From positions 57,098 through 121,097 of the forward strand of contig JAFKDC010000019.1 in the NCBI GenBank assembly GCA_017255395.1: a DNA stretch of 64,000 bases. Reading direction: 5' to 3'. The number at the start of each line of letters is the position of its first letter. The stretch's first letter is position 1. The DNA is from Enemella evansiae (GTDB taxonomy: Bacteria > Pseudomonadota > Alphaproteobacteria > Rhodobacterales > Rhodobacteraceae). The notes below the pieces were generated by a model. The model was not told the DNA's origin and made no database searches. It saw only the letters and a list, made by a program, of their open reading frames with translations. Position numbers and translations under genes: made by a program. Below, one piece after another: positions 1-7,929 of the stretch.

Positions 1-1
1 G

Positions 2-739
2 AAACTGTCGCTTGCCGTCGTCCGGCAGATCGAGCGGCTGATCCTGCGCGGCATCCTGCGCCCCGGCGAACGCCTGCCCTCGGAACGCGAATTGTCCGAG
101 CGTCTTGGCGTCTCGCGCCCCTCGCTGCGCGAGGCGGTGGCCGACCTGTCCGAACGCGGCCTGCTGGAAACCCGCGCCGGCGCGGGCATTTTCGTGACCG
201 AGGTGCTGGGCTCCGCCTTCTCCGCCACGCTGGTGCAGCTGTTCGCCAGCCACGACGAGGCGGTCTTCGACTACCTGTCCTTCCGGCGCGACATGGAGGG
301 GCTGGCCGCCGAACGCGCCGCCGAGGCGGGCACGGAAAGCGACCTCAAGGTCATCGACACGCTCTTCACCCGGATGGAGGCCGCCCACGGCAAGCGCAAC
401 CCGGCGGAAGAGGCCCGGCTGGACGCGGACTTTCACCTTGCGATCATCGAGGCCAGCCACAACGTCATCATGCTGCACATGATGCGCTCGATGTACCAGC
501 TGCTGCGCGAGGGCGTGTTCTACAACCGGCAGGTCATGTTCAAGCAACGCACCACGCGAGAGGCGCTTCTGGACCAGCACCGCAGCATCAACGCGGCCCT
601 TCAGGGCCGCGACAGCGCCGCAGCCCGCGCCGCCGTCGAGAGCCATCTGAGCTTTGTCGAGGACGCGCTGTTTGCAGACCGTAAGGCGGACCGCAACGAG
701 GCCATCGCGCGCCAGAGGCTGATGCGGGACGGCGGCTGA
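2..739 (+). CDS. GntR-family regulator, FadR/FCD type (5' end cut by window)
   Basis: DNA-binding transcriptional regulator. The frame is open back to base 2, so the true start lies outside the window; about 245 residues are visible. The first ~60 visible residues are a GntR winged helix-turn-helix, with GERLPSERELSERLGVSRP followed by SLREA and a wing ending LLETRAGAGIFV. The rest is a helical FCD ligand-binding domain. Its usual metal-binding positions are present: Asp and His in DADFHLAI, His in DQHRSI and His in VESHLSFV. FCD regulators of this group usually sense small organic acids such as lactate, pyruvate or sugar acids. The target is unknown because no upstream gene is visible. An internal TTG at 92 is not a credible start because it falls inside the HTH. 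Confidence 0.9.
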   Translation, partial: KLSLAVVRQIERLILRGILRPGERLPSERELSERLGVSRPSLREAVADLSERGLLETRAGAGIFVTEVLGSAFSATLVQLFASHDEAVFDYLSFRRDMEGLAAERAAEAGTESDLKVIDTLFTRMEAAHGKRNPAEEARLDADFHLAIIEASHNVIMLHMMRSMYQLLREGVFYNRQVMFKQRTTREALLDQHRSINAALQGRDSAAARAAVESHLSFVEDALFADRKADRNEAIARQRLMRDGG

Positions 740-820
740 GGGTGTCCCGCTGGGGTCATCGCTCGTCAAGAGATTGATGCGGGAGGGCGGTTGAGGACGT
801 CCCGCCGAAGCCATCGCAAG
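717..820 (+). repeat. Degenerate tandem duplication of the regulator's 3' end
   Basis: About 48 bp around the stop codon (717-765) recur, roughly 80 percent identical, 55 bp downstream (772-820). Both copies share TGATGCGGGA-like, GGCGG-TGAGG-like and GTCCCGC blocks. The second copy lies outside the gene and looks like a decayed duplication. Confidence 0.55.
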
Positions 821-947
821 GCAGCGAAGGATACGCGAGGAGGGGAAAGGCTGCGTCGCACCCGCCCCCTGCTGCTCCCCTGCCGCCTTTCGAGTGAGCC
901 TTGGAGAGCATCCGTCCGTTCAAACCCTCGCCCCTTATCCAAAACGC

Positions 948-1160
948 GATGAGCCGCGCCATCGCGGGGCCGTGGTCCGGCGATCTTCGGTTTCTGGAAG
1001 GCAGTTTATCCCCGCCAAGTCCGTATGAACTCAGACAGGTCGCGCAGGCAGCAGCCAAATCGCCGGGCCCCGGGACGGCCCGTCATGTCGGAGACATGCC
1101 TCCGGCATGATGGCGCGGCGGCCTGCGGCCTTGATTCCGCGCCGGGTGGGCGTGACGAAG
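948..1160 (+). repeat. Dispersed ~210-bp repeat, copy 1
   Basis: It begins GATGAGCCGCGCC and runs through GGCCGTGGTCCGGCG, GGCAGTTTATCCC, GCCAAATCGCCGG, GACGGCCCGTCATGTCG and CATGCCTCCGGCATG to CCTTGATTCCGCGCC. Copies 2 (6009-6285) and 3 (45480-45690) keep the same blocks in the same order. CATGCC-TCC-GGCATG is a perfect inverted repeat in this copy. Confidence 0.8.
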
Positions 1161-1162
1161 GT

Positions 1163-1491
1163 TGGTTCTCAAAAGCGGTACAGGACCTTGCCACCCGTTC
1201 CGAGAAGCCGGGGCCGCGACCGCCCTCATGTCCATGACACCCAGTGGCCGTCACGTCCGCTGCGCGGACATGACCTTGCCACATGCCGCGAAAAGACGGG
1301 GCTGCGACCGCCCACATGACCATGGCTCCGAGTGGCTGTCACGTCCGCTGCGCGGACATGACCTTGCCACATGCCGCGAAAAGACGGGGCTGCGACCGCC
1401 CACATGGCCATGGCTCCGAGTGGCTGTCACGTCCGCTGCGCGGACATGACCTTGCCACATGCCGCGAAAAGACGGGGCTTTTCGCGGCATG
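1163..1491 (+). repeat. 88-bp tandem repeat array
   Basis: The phrase TCACGTCCGCTGCGCGGACA recurs at 1251, 1339 and 1427, a spacing of exactly 88 bp. The first two full units are nearly identical; the third is cut after GACGGGG. The stretch 1163-1250 is a degraded fourth unit. Each unit contains the hairpin GTCCGC-TGC-GCGGAC and the block CATGCCGCGAAAAGACGGGG. In the last unit this block becomes the left arm of a perfect 14-bp stem (1458-1471 with 1478-1491). Confidence 0.9.
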
Positions 1492-1517
1492 AAAAAACCC
1501 GGGCGCGAGCGCCCGGG
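1491..1517 (-). terminator. Rho-independent terminator of glnK-amtB
   Basis: Read on the minus strand, an 8-bp stem CCCGGGCG/CGCCCGGG closes a 4-base loop (1498-1517) and is followed by six T residues (1497-1492). It starts 33 bases after the amtB stop codon. Confidence 0.9.
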
Positions 1518-1550
1518 CCAGTGGTCTCTGGACTGAGTGGAAGGAGAAAC

Positions 1551-2957
1551 TCAGCCCTTCGAGAATTCGGGATAGGCCTCCATCCCCAATTCGGCCATAT
1601 CGAGGCCCATGATCTCTTCCTCTTCGGTGACCCGGATGCCGGTGACCGCCTTGAGGACCAGCCACAGGACCGCCGAGACCCCGAAGACGAAGACACCCAC
1701 GATGATGATCGAAATCAGCTGGCCGCCAAGGGTCGCACCCTCGGGATTGGCTTCGCTCTGCATGTTGGTCAGCAGCACGGCCAGCGTGCCCCAGATACCG
1801 GCAAAGAGGTGCACCGGGATGGCGCCGACCACGTCGTCGATCTTCAGCTTGTCAAGGAAGGGCACCGCGAAGACCACGATCACGCCGCCCACGGCACCGA
1901 TCAGGGTGGCGGCGCCCAGCGTCGGGGTCAGCGGTTCGGCGGTGATCGAGACCAGACCGGCAAGGGCACCGTTCAGCACCATAGTCAGGTCGACCTTCTT
2001 GTAGAGCATCTGCGTCAGGATCAGCGCCGCGAACGCGCCACCGGCTGCCGCCATGTTGGTGTTGGCGAAGATACGGCTGATGTCGGCCACGTCACCCACC
2101 GACCCCATGGCCAGCTGCGACGCGCCGTTGAAGCCGAACCAGCCCATCCACAGGATGAAGGTGCCCAGCGTCGCCAGCGGCAGGTTCGAGCCCATCATCG
2201 GGATGACGCGACCGTCCTTGGCGTATTTGCCGATGCGCGGCCCAAGGATGAGGGCGCCCGCCAGAGCCGCCCAGCCACCGACCGAGTGCACGACCGTCGA
2301 CCCGGCGAAGTCGAGGAAGCCGTACTGGCTGTCAAGGAACCCGCCGCCCCACTTCCACGAGGCCTGGATCGGGTAGATGATGCCGGTCAGGACAGCGGTG
2401 AAGATCAGGAAGGGCCAGAGCTTGATGCGCTCGGCCAGCGTACCCGAGACGATCGAGGCGGTGGCCGCGCAGAACATCAGCTGGAAGAAGAAGTCCGAGC
2501 CGGTCGCGGCATAGCTGTAATCGTCCGCCGCATCGCGGGTCACACCCACGGCTTCCAGAACCGCGACGCCGAAGGCGCCGAGGTAGCCGCCGGTCTCATC
2601 GGTGCCGATGGACCAGCTGCCCAGCGGGTACATCACGTTGTAGCCGATCAGGTAGTACATGATCGCGGCGATCGCGAAGAGGCCCATGTTCTTGGTCAGC
2701 TGCATGGTCACGTTCTTCGACCGCACGAGGCCCGCCTCGAGCATGGCAAAGCCCGCGGCCATGAAGAACACCAGGAAGCCGCCCATGAGGAACAGCAGCG
2801 AGTTGAAGATGAAGATCGAATCGGAAGAGGCATCGGTGCCGACAACCGGTCCGGCTTCGGCCACCGCTTCGGCGGCCTCGGCGGCCTCCTGCGCGAAGCC
2901 GAGGCCGGGCAGCGCGATCATCAGCGCAAGCGGAGCCAGGGTCTTGAGTTTGGTCAT
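1551..2957 (-). CDS. amtB: Ammonium transporter (Amt/AmtB)
   Basis: Integral inner-membrane ammonium channel of 468 residues, a normal length for the family. An N-terminal signal peptide (MTKLKTLAPLALMIALPGLG, then FAQ) precedes an acidic linker and eleven expected membrane helices. The twin pore histidines are visible in GSTVVHSVGGWAALAG and in AIPVHLFAGIWGTLAV. The family stretches FAMLEAGLVRSKN and VSGTLAERIKLWPF are intact. It lies 30 bases downstream of glnK on the same strand. This is the conserved glnK-amtB operon, in which the P-II protein plugs the channel when nitrogen is ample. The long plus-strand open frame covering this gene is an antisense shadow. Confidence 0.97.
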   Translation of the reverse strand: MTKLKTLAPLALMIALPGLGFAQEAAEAAEAVAEAGPVVGTDASSDSIFIFNSLLFLMGGFLVFFMAAGFAMLEAGLVRSKNVTMQLTKNMGLFAIAAIMYYLIGYNVMYPLGSWSIGTDETGGYLGAFGVAVLEAVGVTRDAADDYSYAATGSDFFFQLMFCAATASIVSGTLAERIKLWPFLIFTAVLTGIIYPIQASWKWGGGFLDSQYGFLDFAGSTVVHSVGGWAALAGALILGPRIGKYAKDGRVIPMMGSNLPLATLGTFILWMGWFGFNGASQLAMGSVGDVADISRIFANTNMAAAGGAFAALILTQMLYKKVDLTMVLNGALAGLVSITAEPLTPTLGAATLIGAVGGVIVVFAVPFLDKLKIDDVVGAIPVHLFAGIWGTLAVLLTNMQSEANPEGATLGGQLISIIIVGVFVFGVSAVLWLVLKAVTGIRVTEEEEIMGLDMAELGMEAYPEFSKG

Positions 2958-2987
2958 GGTCGTTTCCTCGTGAAAATCTGGCGCGTC

Positions 2988-3326
2988 TTACAGCGCGTCT
3001 GCGTCGGTTTCGCCGGTGCGCACCCGCACGGCCTGCTGGACATCCAGCACAAAGATCTTGCCGTCACCGATCTTGCCGGTCTGGGCGGTCGACCGGATGG
3101 TTTCCACCACCTCATCGGTCATGGCCGACGAAACGACGATCTCCAGCTTGATTTTCGGTACGAAGTTCACGGCGTATTCGGCGCCGCGGTAGATTTCGGT
3201 GTGACCGGACTGAGAGCCGAAGCCCTTGATCTCGGTCACCATCATGCCGCGCACGCCAATGCCGGTCAGAGCCTCGCGGACCTCTTCCAGCTTGAACGGC
3301 TTGATCGTTGCAATGATCAGTTTCAC
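2988..3326 (-). CDS. glnK: P-II nitrogen regulatory protein
   Basis: Trimeric signal protein reporting glutamine and 2-oxoglutarate status; it regulates AmtB and the GlnD/NtrB/GlnE circuits. With the GTG start at 3326 the protein is the canonical 112 residues (MKLIIATIKPFKLEEV...). AAGGGG lies just upstream, whereas a TTG five codons earlier would give 117. Tyr51, the uridylylation site, is in EIYRGAEYAV, and the T-loop and the KIGDGKIFV motif are intact. It is called glnK rather than glnB because it is followed by amtB; the sequence alone does not separate the two. Confidence 0.93.
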   Translation of the reverse strand: MKLIIATIKPFKLEEVREALTGIGVRGMMVTEIKGFGSQSGHTEIYRGAEYAVNFVPKIKLEIVVSSAMTDEVVETIRSTAQTGKIGDGKIFVLDVQQAVRVRTGETDADAL

Positions 3327-3441
3327 CTGTGTCCCCTTCAATCAGGCGGGGCGGACCCCGCAGTGGCACCGGCAGAGGAGCGCGCCACAGGGTCCAAAAT
3401 GAAGAGCGGGCTTGAATATGCGGCTGCTGAAGAACACTGAT

Positions 3442-3473
3442 CGCACAAAATTTATGCGCCAATACATTTGCGC
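3442..3473 (-). promoter_or_regulatory. Candidate nitrogen-control operator upstream of glnK
   Basis: In an AT-rich patch of the glnK/PBP divergent spacer there are two adjacent dyads with GCGC half-sites: CGCA-N9-TGCG (3442-3458) and GCGC-N10-GCGC (3456-3473). NtrC sites are dyads of comparable size, but the match to a known consensus is loose and no clear -24/-12 element was found. Confidence 0.3.
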
Positions 3474-3578
3474 CCAAAATTTAATCTGAAGTAAAACGAT
3501 CCCCGGGCTTGCAGCCAGTCAACATTCCCCCCAATTGCGGGTAGAGTCCCGGGCAAACAAAACGGACGAGCAGCGCAG

Positions 3579-5774
3579 ATGACACCCAGGGGACGAAAGC
3601 CGTCGCGGCTTGTGGCCGACCGACGCTATTCCGCCGAAACCGGAAAACCCAAGAGCCCGAAGGGGAGCAAGCCCTCAGGCCGCAAGCCCTCAGGCCGCAA
3701 GCCCACGGGACGCAAACCGGCACGCAAACCCCGGGGCAACCGGCTGGTGCGGGCGATCACATGGCCCTTCCGCGCGCTCTGGGCCCTGATCTGGCGCGTC
3801 GCCCTGTTCACGACCGTGGTGCTGGCTTTGGTGATCGGCGCCTCTGTCTTCTACGTCTCGTCCACCCTGCCCGAGGTCGCGGCCCTGACCGACGGGCGCG
3901 CGCGCGGTTCCGTCACCCTGCTGGATCGCGACGGACGCGCCTTCGCGATGCGCGGCGACCAGTTCGGCGGCGTGGTCTCTGCCGACACCGTCTCTCAGCA
4001 TCTGGTCAACGCGGTCATCGCCACCGAGGACAAGCGTTTCTACCGCCACCTCGGGGTCAGCCCGCGCGGCGTCGCCAGTGCCATCCGTATCAACCTCTCG
4101 GAAGGGCGCGGGCCGCTCTCGGGGCACGGCGGCTCCACCATCACACAGCAGGCGGCCAAGCTGATCTGCCTTGGCGTCGAATACGATCCCAGCGCCTGGG
4201 AGTCGGAGGCCGACTATATCGCCGACTGCCGTCGCGGGTCGCTGACGCGCAAGATCAAGGAAGCCGTCTACGCCATCGCGATGGAGACGAAGTACACCAA
4301 GTCCGAGATCCTGACGATCTACCTCAACCGCGCCTACATGGGCGGCGGCGCCTACGGGGCCGAAGCCGCGGCGCAGCGCTACTTCGCGAAACCGGCGTCC
4401 GAGCTGGACCCCGGTGAATCGGCCATGATCGCCGGGTTGCTCACCGCGCCCTCTTCGCTGGCCCCGACCGCGAACCTCGAACGCAGCCAGCGCCGCGCGG
4501 CCACGGTTCTGCGCCTGATGGAGGAACAGGGCTACCTGACACCGGCAGAGGCGCAGCGCCATCAGGACAATCCCGCCACGATGCCGCCGGAGGCACAGGA
4601 TACCTCGGGCGGCTACTTTGCCGACTGGGTGATGCAGTCGGGGCCAGAGTTCTTCACCCGCAAAACAACCGACGACGTCATCATCGAAACGACGCTGGAC
4701 CAGCACATCCAGAAGGCGGCGGCGCGCGCCGTGAACCAGATCTTCTCCGAGAAGGTGCGCGAAGGGTCAAAGGCCGAGGTCGCCGTGGTGGTCATGTCGG
4801 CGGACGGCGCGGTGCGGGCGATGATCGGCGGGCGCGACACCGATGCCTCGGGCCTGTTCAATCGCGCCTTTCAGGCGGTGCGCCAGACCGGGTCGGCCTT
4901 CAAGCCCTTCGTCTACGCCACCGCGCTGGAACTGGGGCATTCGCCGCTCGATACCGTGGTGGACGAACCCTACTGCCTGAACATCCCCGGCTCGGGGCAA
5001 TGGTGCCCCGAGAACTACTCGCGCAGGAACTACGGGCGCGTGACGCTGGTCGAGGCGCTGAAGCGGTCGCTGAACATTCCCACCATCAAGGTCTCGGAAT
5101 CGGTCGGGCGCGATCTGGTGATCCGCGTGGCGCGCGACTTCGGCATCGTGCGCGAGCTGCATGACGTGCCCTCGATGGCGCTTGGCACCTCCGAGTCGAC
5201 GCTGATCGAAATGACCGGCGCCTATGCGGGCATCCTGAACGGCGGGTCCTCGGTGACGCCCTACGGGCTGCGCCAGCTGCGGCTGAAGGGCGACTCGGAA
5301 CCGCTGATGGGCACCGGCGGCGGCATCGGGGAACGGGTGATCCGCCCCGAGGCGGCGGCGCAGCTGATCTGGATGATGGAAAAGGTGGTGTCCGAAGGCA
5401 CCGGCCGCCGCGCCAAGGTGCCCGGCTGGCAGGTTGCGGGCAAGACCGGCACAAGCCAGGAAGCGCGGGATGCGTGGTTCGTGGGCTTCACGGCGGATTA
5501 CGTGACCGGCGTCTGGATGGGCTACGACGACAACACCTCGCTGACCGGCGTCACCGGCAGCGGCCTGCCCGCCGAGATCTTCCAGGCGGTGATGGCGGGC
5601 GTGCATGAGGGCGTCGACCCCAAGCCCCTGCCCGCGCAGGCGCCGCCGCAGCCGGAACCGCAATACGTCGAACCCGCGCCCCAGCCGCAACCCCAGCCGG
5701 TGCCGCAGCAGCAGCAACGCCGCCGGGAAAGCGTGCTGGAACAGGTGCTGCGTGACATCCTAGGCGGGGGCTGA
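3579..5774 (+). CDS. Class A penicillin-binding protein (PBP1A family)
   Basis: Bifunctional peptidoglycan glycosyltransferase/transpeptidase of 731 residues, anchored in the inner membrane. The N-terminal ~55 residues are a basic cytoplasmic tail with tandem SGRKP-like repeats. One membrane helix follows at ~65-90. The GT51 domain carries the catalytic Glu150 in ATEDKRFYRH and GGSTITQQ near 185. The transpeptidase domain has the nucleophile Ser439 in SAFK and KTGT at ~622. The C-terminus is a Pro/Gln-rich tail (PQPEPQYVEPAPQPQPQP) ending in a short helix. It lacks the extra OB-like insert expected of the longest PBP1A proteins. It is monocistronic and divergent from glnK. Confidence 0.93.
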   Translation: MTPRGRKPSRLVADRRYSAETGKPKSPKGSKPSGRKPSGRKPTGRKPARKPRGNRLVRAITWPFRALWALIWRVALFTTVVLALVIGASVFYVSSTLPEVAALTDGRARGSVTLLDRDGRAFAMRGDQFGGVVSADTVSQHLVNAVIATEDKRFYRHLGVSPRGVASAIRINLSEGRGPLSGHGGSTITQQAAKLICLGVEYDPSAWESEADYIADCRRGSLTRKIKEAVYAIAMETKYTKSEILTIYLNRAYMGGGAYGAEAAAQRYFAKPASELDPGESAMIAGLLTAPSSLAPTANLERSQRRAATVLRLMEEQGYLTPAEAQRHQDNPATMPPEAQDTSGGYFADWVMQSGPEFFTRKTTDDVIIETTLDQHIQKAAARAVNQIFSEKVREGSKAEVAVVVMSADGAVRAMIGGRDTDASGLFNRAFQAVRQTGSAFKPFVYATALELGHSPLDTVVDEPYCLNIPGSGQWCPENYSRRNYGRVTLVEALKRSLNIPTIKVSESVGRDLVIRVARDFGIVRELHDVPSMALGTSESTLIEMTGAYAGILNGGSSVTPYGLRQLRLKGDSEPLMGTGGGIGERVIRPEAAAQLIWMMEKVVSEGTGRRAKVPGWQVAGKTGTSQEARDAWFVGFTADYVTGVWMGYDDNTSLTGVTGSGLPAEIFQAVMAGVHEGVDPKPLPAQAPPQPEPQYVEPAPQPQPQPVPQQQQRRRESVLEQVLRDILGGG

Positions 5775-6378
5775 GCGGGGCGACGGCGGGGGCTGCGACG
5801 CATCGCCAAAGCACCATCGCGGTGACGCGGATCGCGCATCCCCACCTTCCCCGCGACAGTGCCGGGCCGGTAGCATAGCGGGCCGGTGGGGGCCGCGTTG
5901 CCCGGAGGCGGGGAGCGTCACACCGACCAAGCCGGACAGACTGCGCGACATCTCCCGATCAAAGGCATCCCTCGCAGGCAACCGGGGTGCACGCCCCGGC
6001 GAAAAAGCCACGCCATCGCAGGGCCGTGGTCCGGCGAACCGACATCTCTGGACGGCAGTTCATCCCGGCCAAGCTCGTCAAACCTATTTCAGGTCACGCC
6101 TGCATCGGCCAAATCGCCGGGTCGTCGCACCGGAGGTGCGCAGTCTACATCCATACCGAAGGTGCGCAGTCTGCATCAGCCCGCCTTTGGCGGGACGGAC
6201 GGCCCGTCATGTCGAAGACCTGCCTCCGGCATGATGGCGCAGCGGGCTTCACCCTTGCTTCCGCGTCTGGCGGTGGGTCAGAGCGCTGCGCGGATCGGGG
6301 CTGCCTCACGGCCCGAGGCTCCGCCCGTTCGCCCCTTGAACCTGCCCCCGGCAGGTCCACCGCTGCGCGGATCGGGGC
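5775..6378. other. Intergenic region with repeat copy 2
   Basis: A 604-base spacer between two genes that point toward each other. Its second half is the dispersed repeat (6009-6285). The first part is GC-rich with no recognisable gene. Just before the mlaC stop the sequence CGCTGCGCGGATCGGGGCT occurs twice (6280-6300 and 6361-6380), a short direct repeat about 80 bases apart. Confidence 0.6.
6009..6285 (+). repeat. Dispersed ~210-bp repeat, copy 2 (with insertion)
   Basis: It shares ordered blocks with copies 1 and 3: GGGCCGTGGTCCGGCG, GGCAGTTCATCCC, GGCCAAATCGCCGGG, GACGGACGGCCCGTCATGTCG and CCTCCGGCATGATGGCGC. About 65 bases are inserted in the middle (6125-6192). That insert contains a direct repeat of AGGTGCGCAGTCT spaced 31 bases apart. 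Confidence 0.75.
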
Positions 6379-6966
6379 TCACCCCGCTTTGCGCAGGTCT
6401 GCGATCATGGCGTCGATGTCGCCGCGGCGGCGGTCCAGCATGGCGCCGATCTCGCTGCGTTCGGTCAGAAGCATGTTCACCCCCTCGACATACATGTTGA
6501 AGAAGCGGTTGTTCTCCGACACGTGGAAGGTCACCGTAAAGGGCGCCATGCTGCGCAGGAAAGCCGTCGACTTCACCTCGAAGCCGTTCTTGATCCGACC
6601 CACCGACTGGACCTCCAGCCGGCCGCCCTCGAACTCGCGGAAGCGTTTGCCGTATTTGCGCGCAATGTAGCCGGTGAAGGCCTCGGTGAAGGCCTTCTTC
6701 TGCGCGCCCGAGGCGCGCCGCCCGTCGACGCCCATGGCATAGGCCGCAATCACCCGGGTATCGCCGTATTTCTTGAAGATGCGCTCGAACTCGCCGTACA
6801 TCGCCCCCGGGGACCGGCCCGAGGCGATGACCCGGTTGATCTCGGAGACCATGCCCTCGATCAGGCCGCGCGCCTGCCCCTCGCTCAGCGCGAAACCGGG
6901 GCTGGCGACACCCGCCAACACTGTTGCAAACCCGCCTGCCAGAATGCCGCGTCGTGAAAAATTCAT
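6379..6966 (-). CDS. mlaC: MlaC/Ttg2D-family periplasmic phospholipid-binding protein
   Basis: Periplasmic lipid carrier of the Mla system, which moves phospholipid between the outer and inner membranes. It has 195 residues, a normal MlaC length. The N-terminus (MNFSRRGILAGG, then a hydrophobic stretch to PGFA) is a signal peptide with a twin-arginine look. The mature part carries family features: YGDTRVIAAYAMG, FTEAFTGYIARKYGKRF and FNMYVEGVNMLLTERSEI near the end. It follows mlaA by 18 bases on the same strand, so the two are probably one transcript. The MlaFEDB importer is not in the window. Confidence 0.88.
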   Translation of the reverse strand: MNFSRRGILAGGFATVLAGVASPGFALSEGQARGLIEGMVSEINRVIASGRSPGAMYGEFERIFKKYGDTRVIAAYAMGVDGRRASGAQKKAFTEAFTGYIARKYGKRFREFEGGRLEVQSVGRIKNGFEVKSTAFLRSMAPFTVTFHVSENNRFFNMYVEGVNMLLTERSEIGAMLDRRRGDIDAMIADLRKAG

Positions 6967-6984
6967 GATATCCCCCGGAAAAAT

Positions 6985-7734
6985 TCAGAATCCTGATACA
7001 TCAATGGCGGTGGGGTCGATTTCGTTCCCCGGCGCCTCCTGACCCAGCTCGAACCGGCGGTTCTGCATGTAGATCAGCTTCAGTTGATCATAGGAGTCGG
7101 CGCTGTCATAGAGCACCGAATCGACGGTGTCGGAATATTGCCCACGGTCGCCCACCATCTCGAGCGTGCGGGCCGCCGTGCCGATGTAACGCTCGGGCGC
7201 CGGCACCAGGTAACTGACCGGATCAAGGAACAGATCCGCGAAGCGCCCGATGGCGTCGCGTTCCGTGGAGGGCCCAAGAACCGGCAGTTCCAGATAGGCG
7301 CCTTCCGGCACACCCCAGAGCGACAGCGTCTCTCCGAAGTCGGTGCCGTTCTCGGGCAGGCCCATCTCGGTGGCCACATCCGCCAGCCCGCCAAAGCCCA
7401 TCAGGACATTGGCGGAAAAGCGCAGCGTGCTTTTCGAGGCCGCGCCCAGACGCCCCTGCAGCACCTGGTTCACCACCGTCTGGGGCAGCGACACCGTCTC
7501 GGCGAAGTTGGAAATCCCCTGCTGCACCTCATCCGGCACCGCCCTGGAATAGCCCCCCCCGGCGCCCTTCAGGAAACGCTCGTCGACCGAACGGTTGAAG
7601 GCGTGGGTGCGGCGGTTGCTGGCCTCATAGGGGTCGTAGACACCGTCCGCGGGGATATCGCCCGGTCCCGGAAGGCTGCACCCGGCCACCATGCCGGTCA
7701 CGGCAACACTCCAAATCACCCGATCAAAACGCAT
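6985..7734 (-). CDS. mlaA: MlaA (VacJ) outer-membrane lipoprotein
   Basis: Outer-membrane lipoprotein that removes mislocalised phospholipid and hands it to MlaC. The start at 7734 gives 249 residues beginning MRFDRVIWSVAVTG with a lipobox VAGC at ~18-21. An upstream extension of 58 codons is open but would bury the signal peptide, so it is rejected. Family motifs are present: DPYEASNRRTHAFNRSVDE, LMGFGGLADVATEMGL, DFGETLSLWGVPEGAYLELP and LGPSTERDAIG. It is followed at once by mlaC. Confidence 0.93.
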   Translation of the reverse strand: MRFDRVIWSVAVTGMVAGCSLPGPGDIPADGVYDPYEASNRRTHAFNRSVDERFLKGAGGGYSRAVPDEVQQGISNFAETVSLPQTVVNQVLQGRLGAASKSTLRFSANVLMGFGGLADVATEMGLPENGTDFGETLSLWGVPEGAYLELPVLGPSTERDAIGRFADLFLDPVSYLVPAPERYIGTAARTLEMVGDRGQYSDTVDSVLYDSADSYDQLKLIYMQNRRFELGQEAPGNEIDPTAIDVSGF

Positions 7735-7929
7735 TCCCGCAACACCCTGTGCAAAAGCCTTGGGAAAGCGTAATGATCTCCCTAAAAGGCTACTTAAATT
7801 CATTTCCCAGGGGACCCAACTTTGGCGGCCGGATTCACACCTGTTGTGGCAGATTGGCGACAAGCCTCGCCGAACGCCCAGCCTGCCACAGAAATACGCC
7901 TCTGACAAAAGAAAGGGTCAGGCACGACC

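Larger units (their letters stand above)
740..1550. other. Long intergenic region with repeats, no credible gene
   Basis: An 811-base spacer between the GntR gene and the convergent amtB gene. It holds the decayed duplication (to 820), a copy of the dispersed ~210-bp repeat (948-1160), the 88-bp tandem array (about 1163-1491) and the amtB terminator (1491-1517). Short open frames here follow the repeat units and are not supported as genes. Confidence 0.7.

Noticed and set aside
901..1323. Short proteins encoded in the dispersed repeat (and its other copies)
   Set aside because: Several frames are open in each copy but frames shift between copies and no ribosome site is consistent, so they reflect the repeat, not genes.
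1163..1491. CRISPR array
   Set aside because: The units are 88 bp with no short repeat/unique-spacer alternation and no cas genes nearby; it is a plain tandem repeat.
1371..3440. Long plus-strand open frame (689 codons) across glnK-amtB
   Set aside because: It is antisense to two unmistakable genes and its translation is a low-complexity His/Arg/Asp-rich shadow typical of GC-rich DNA.
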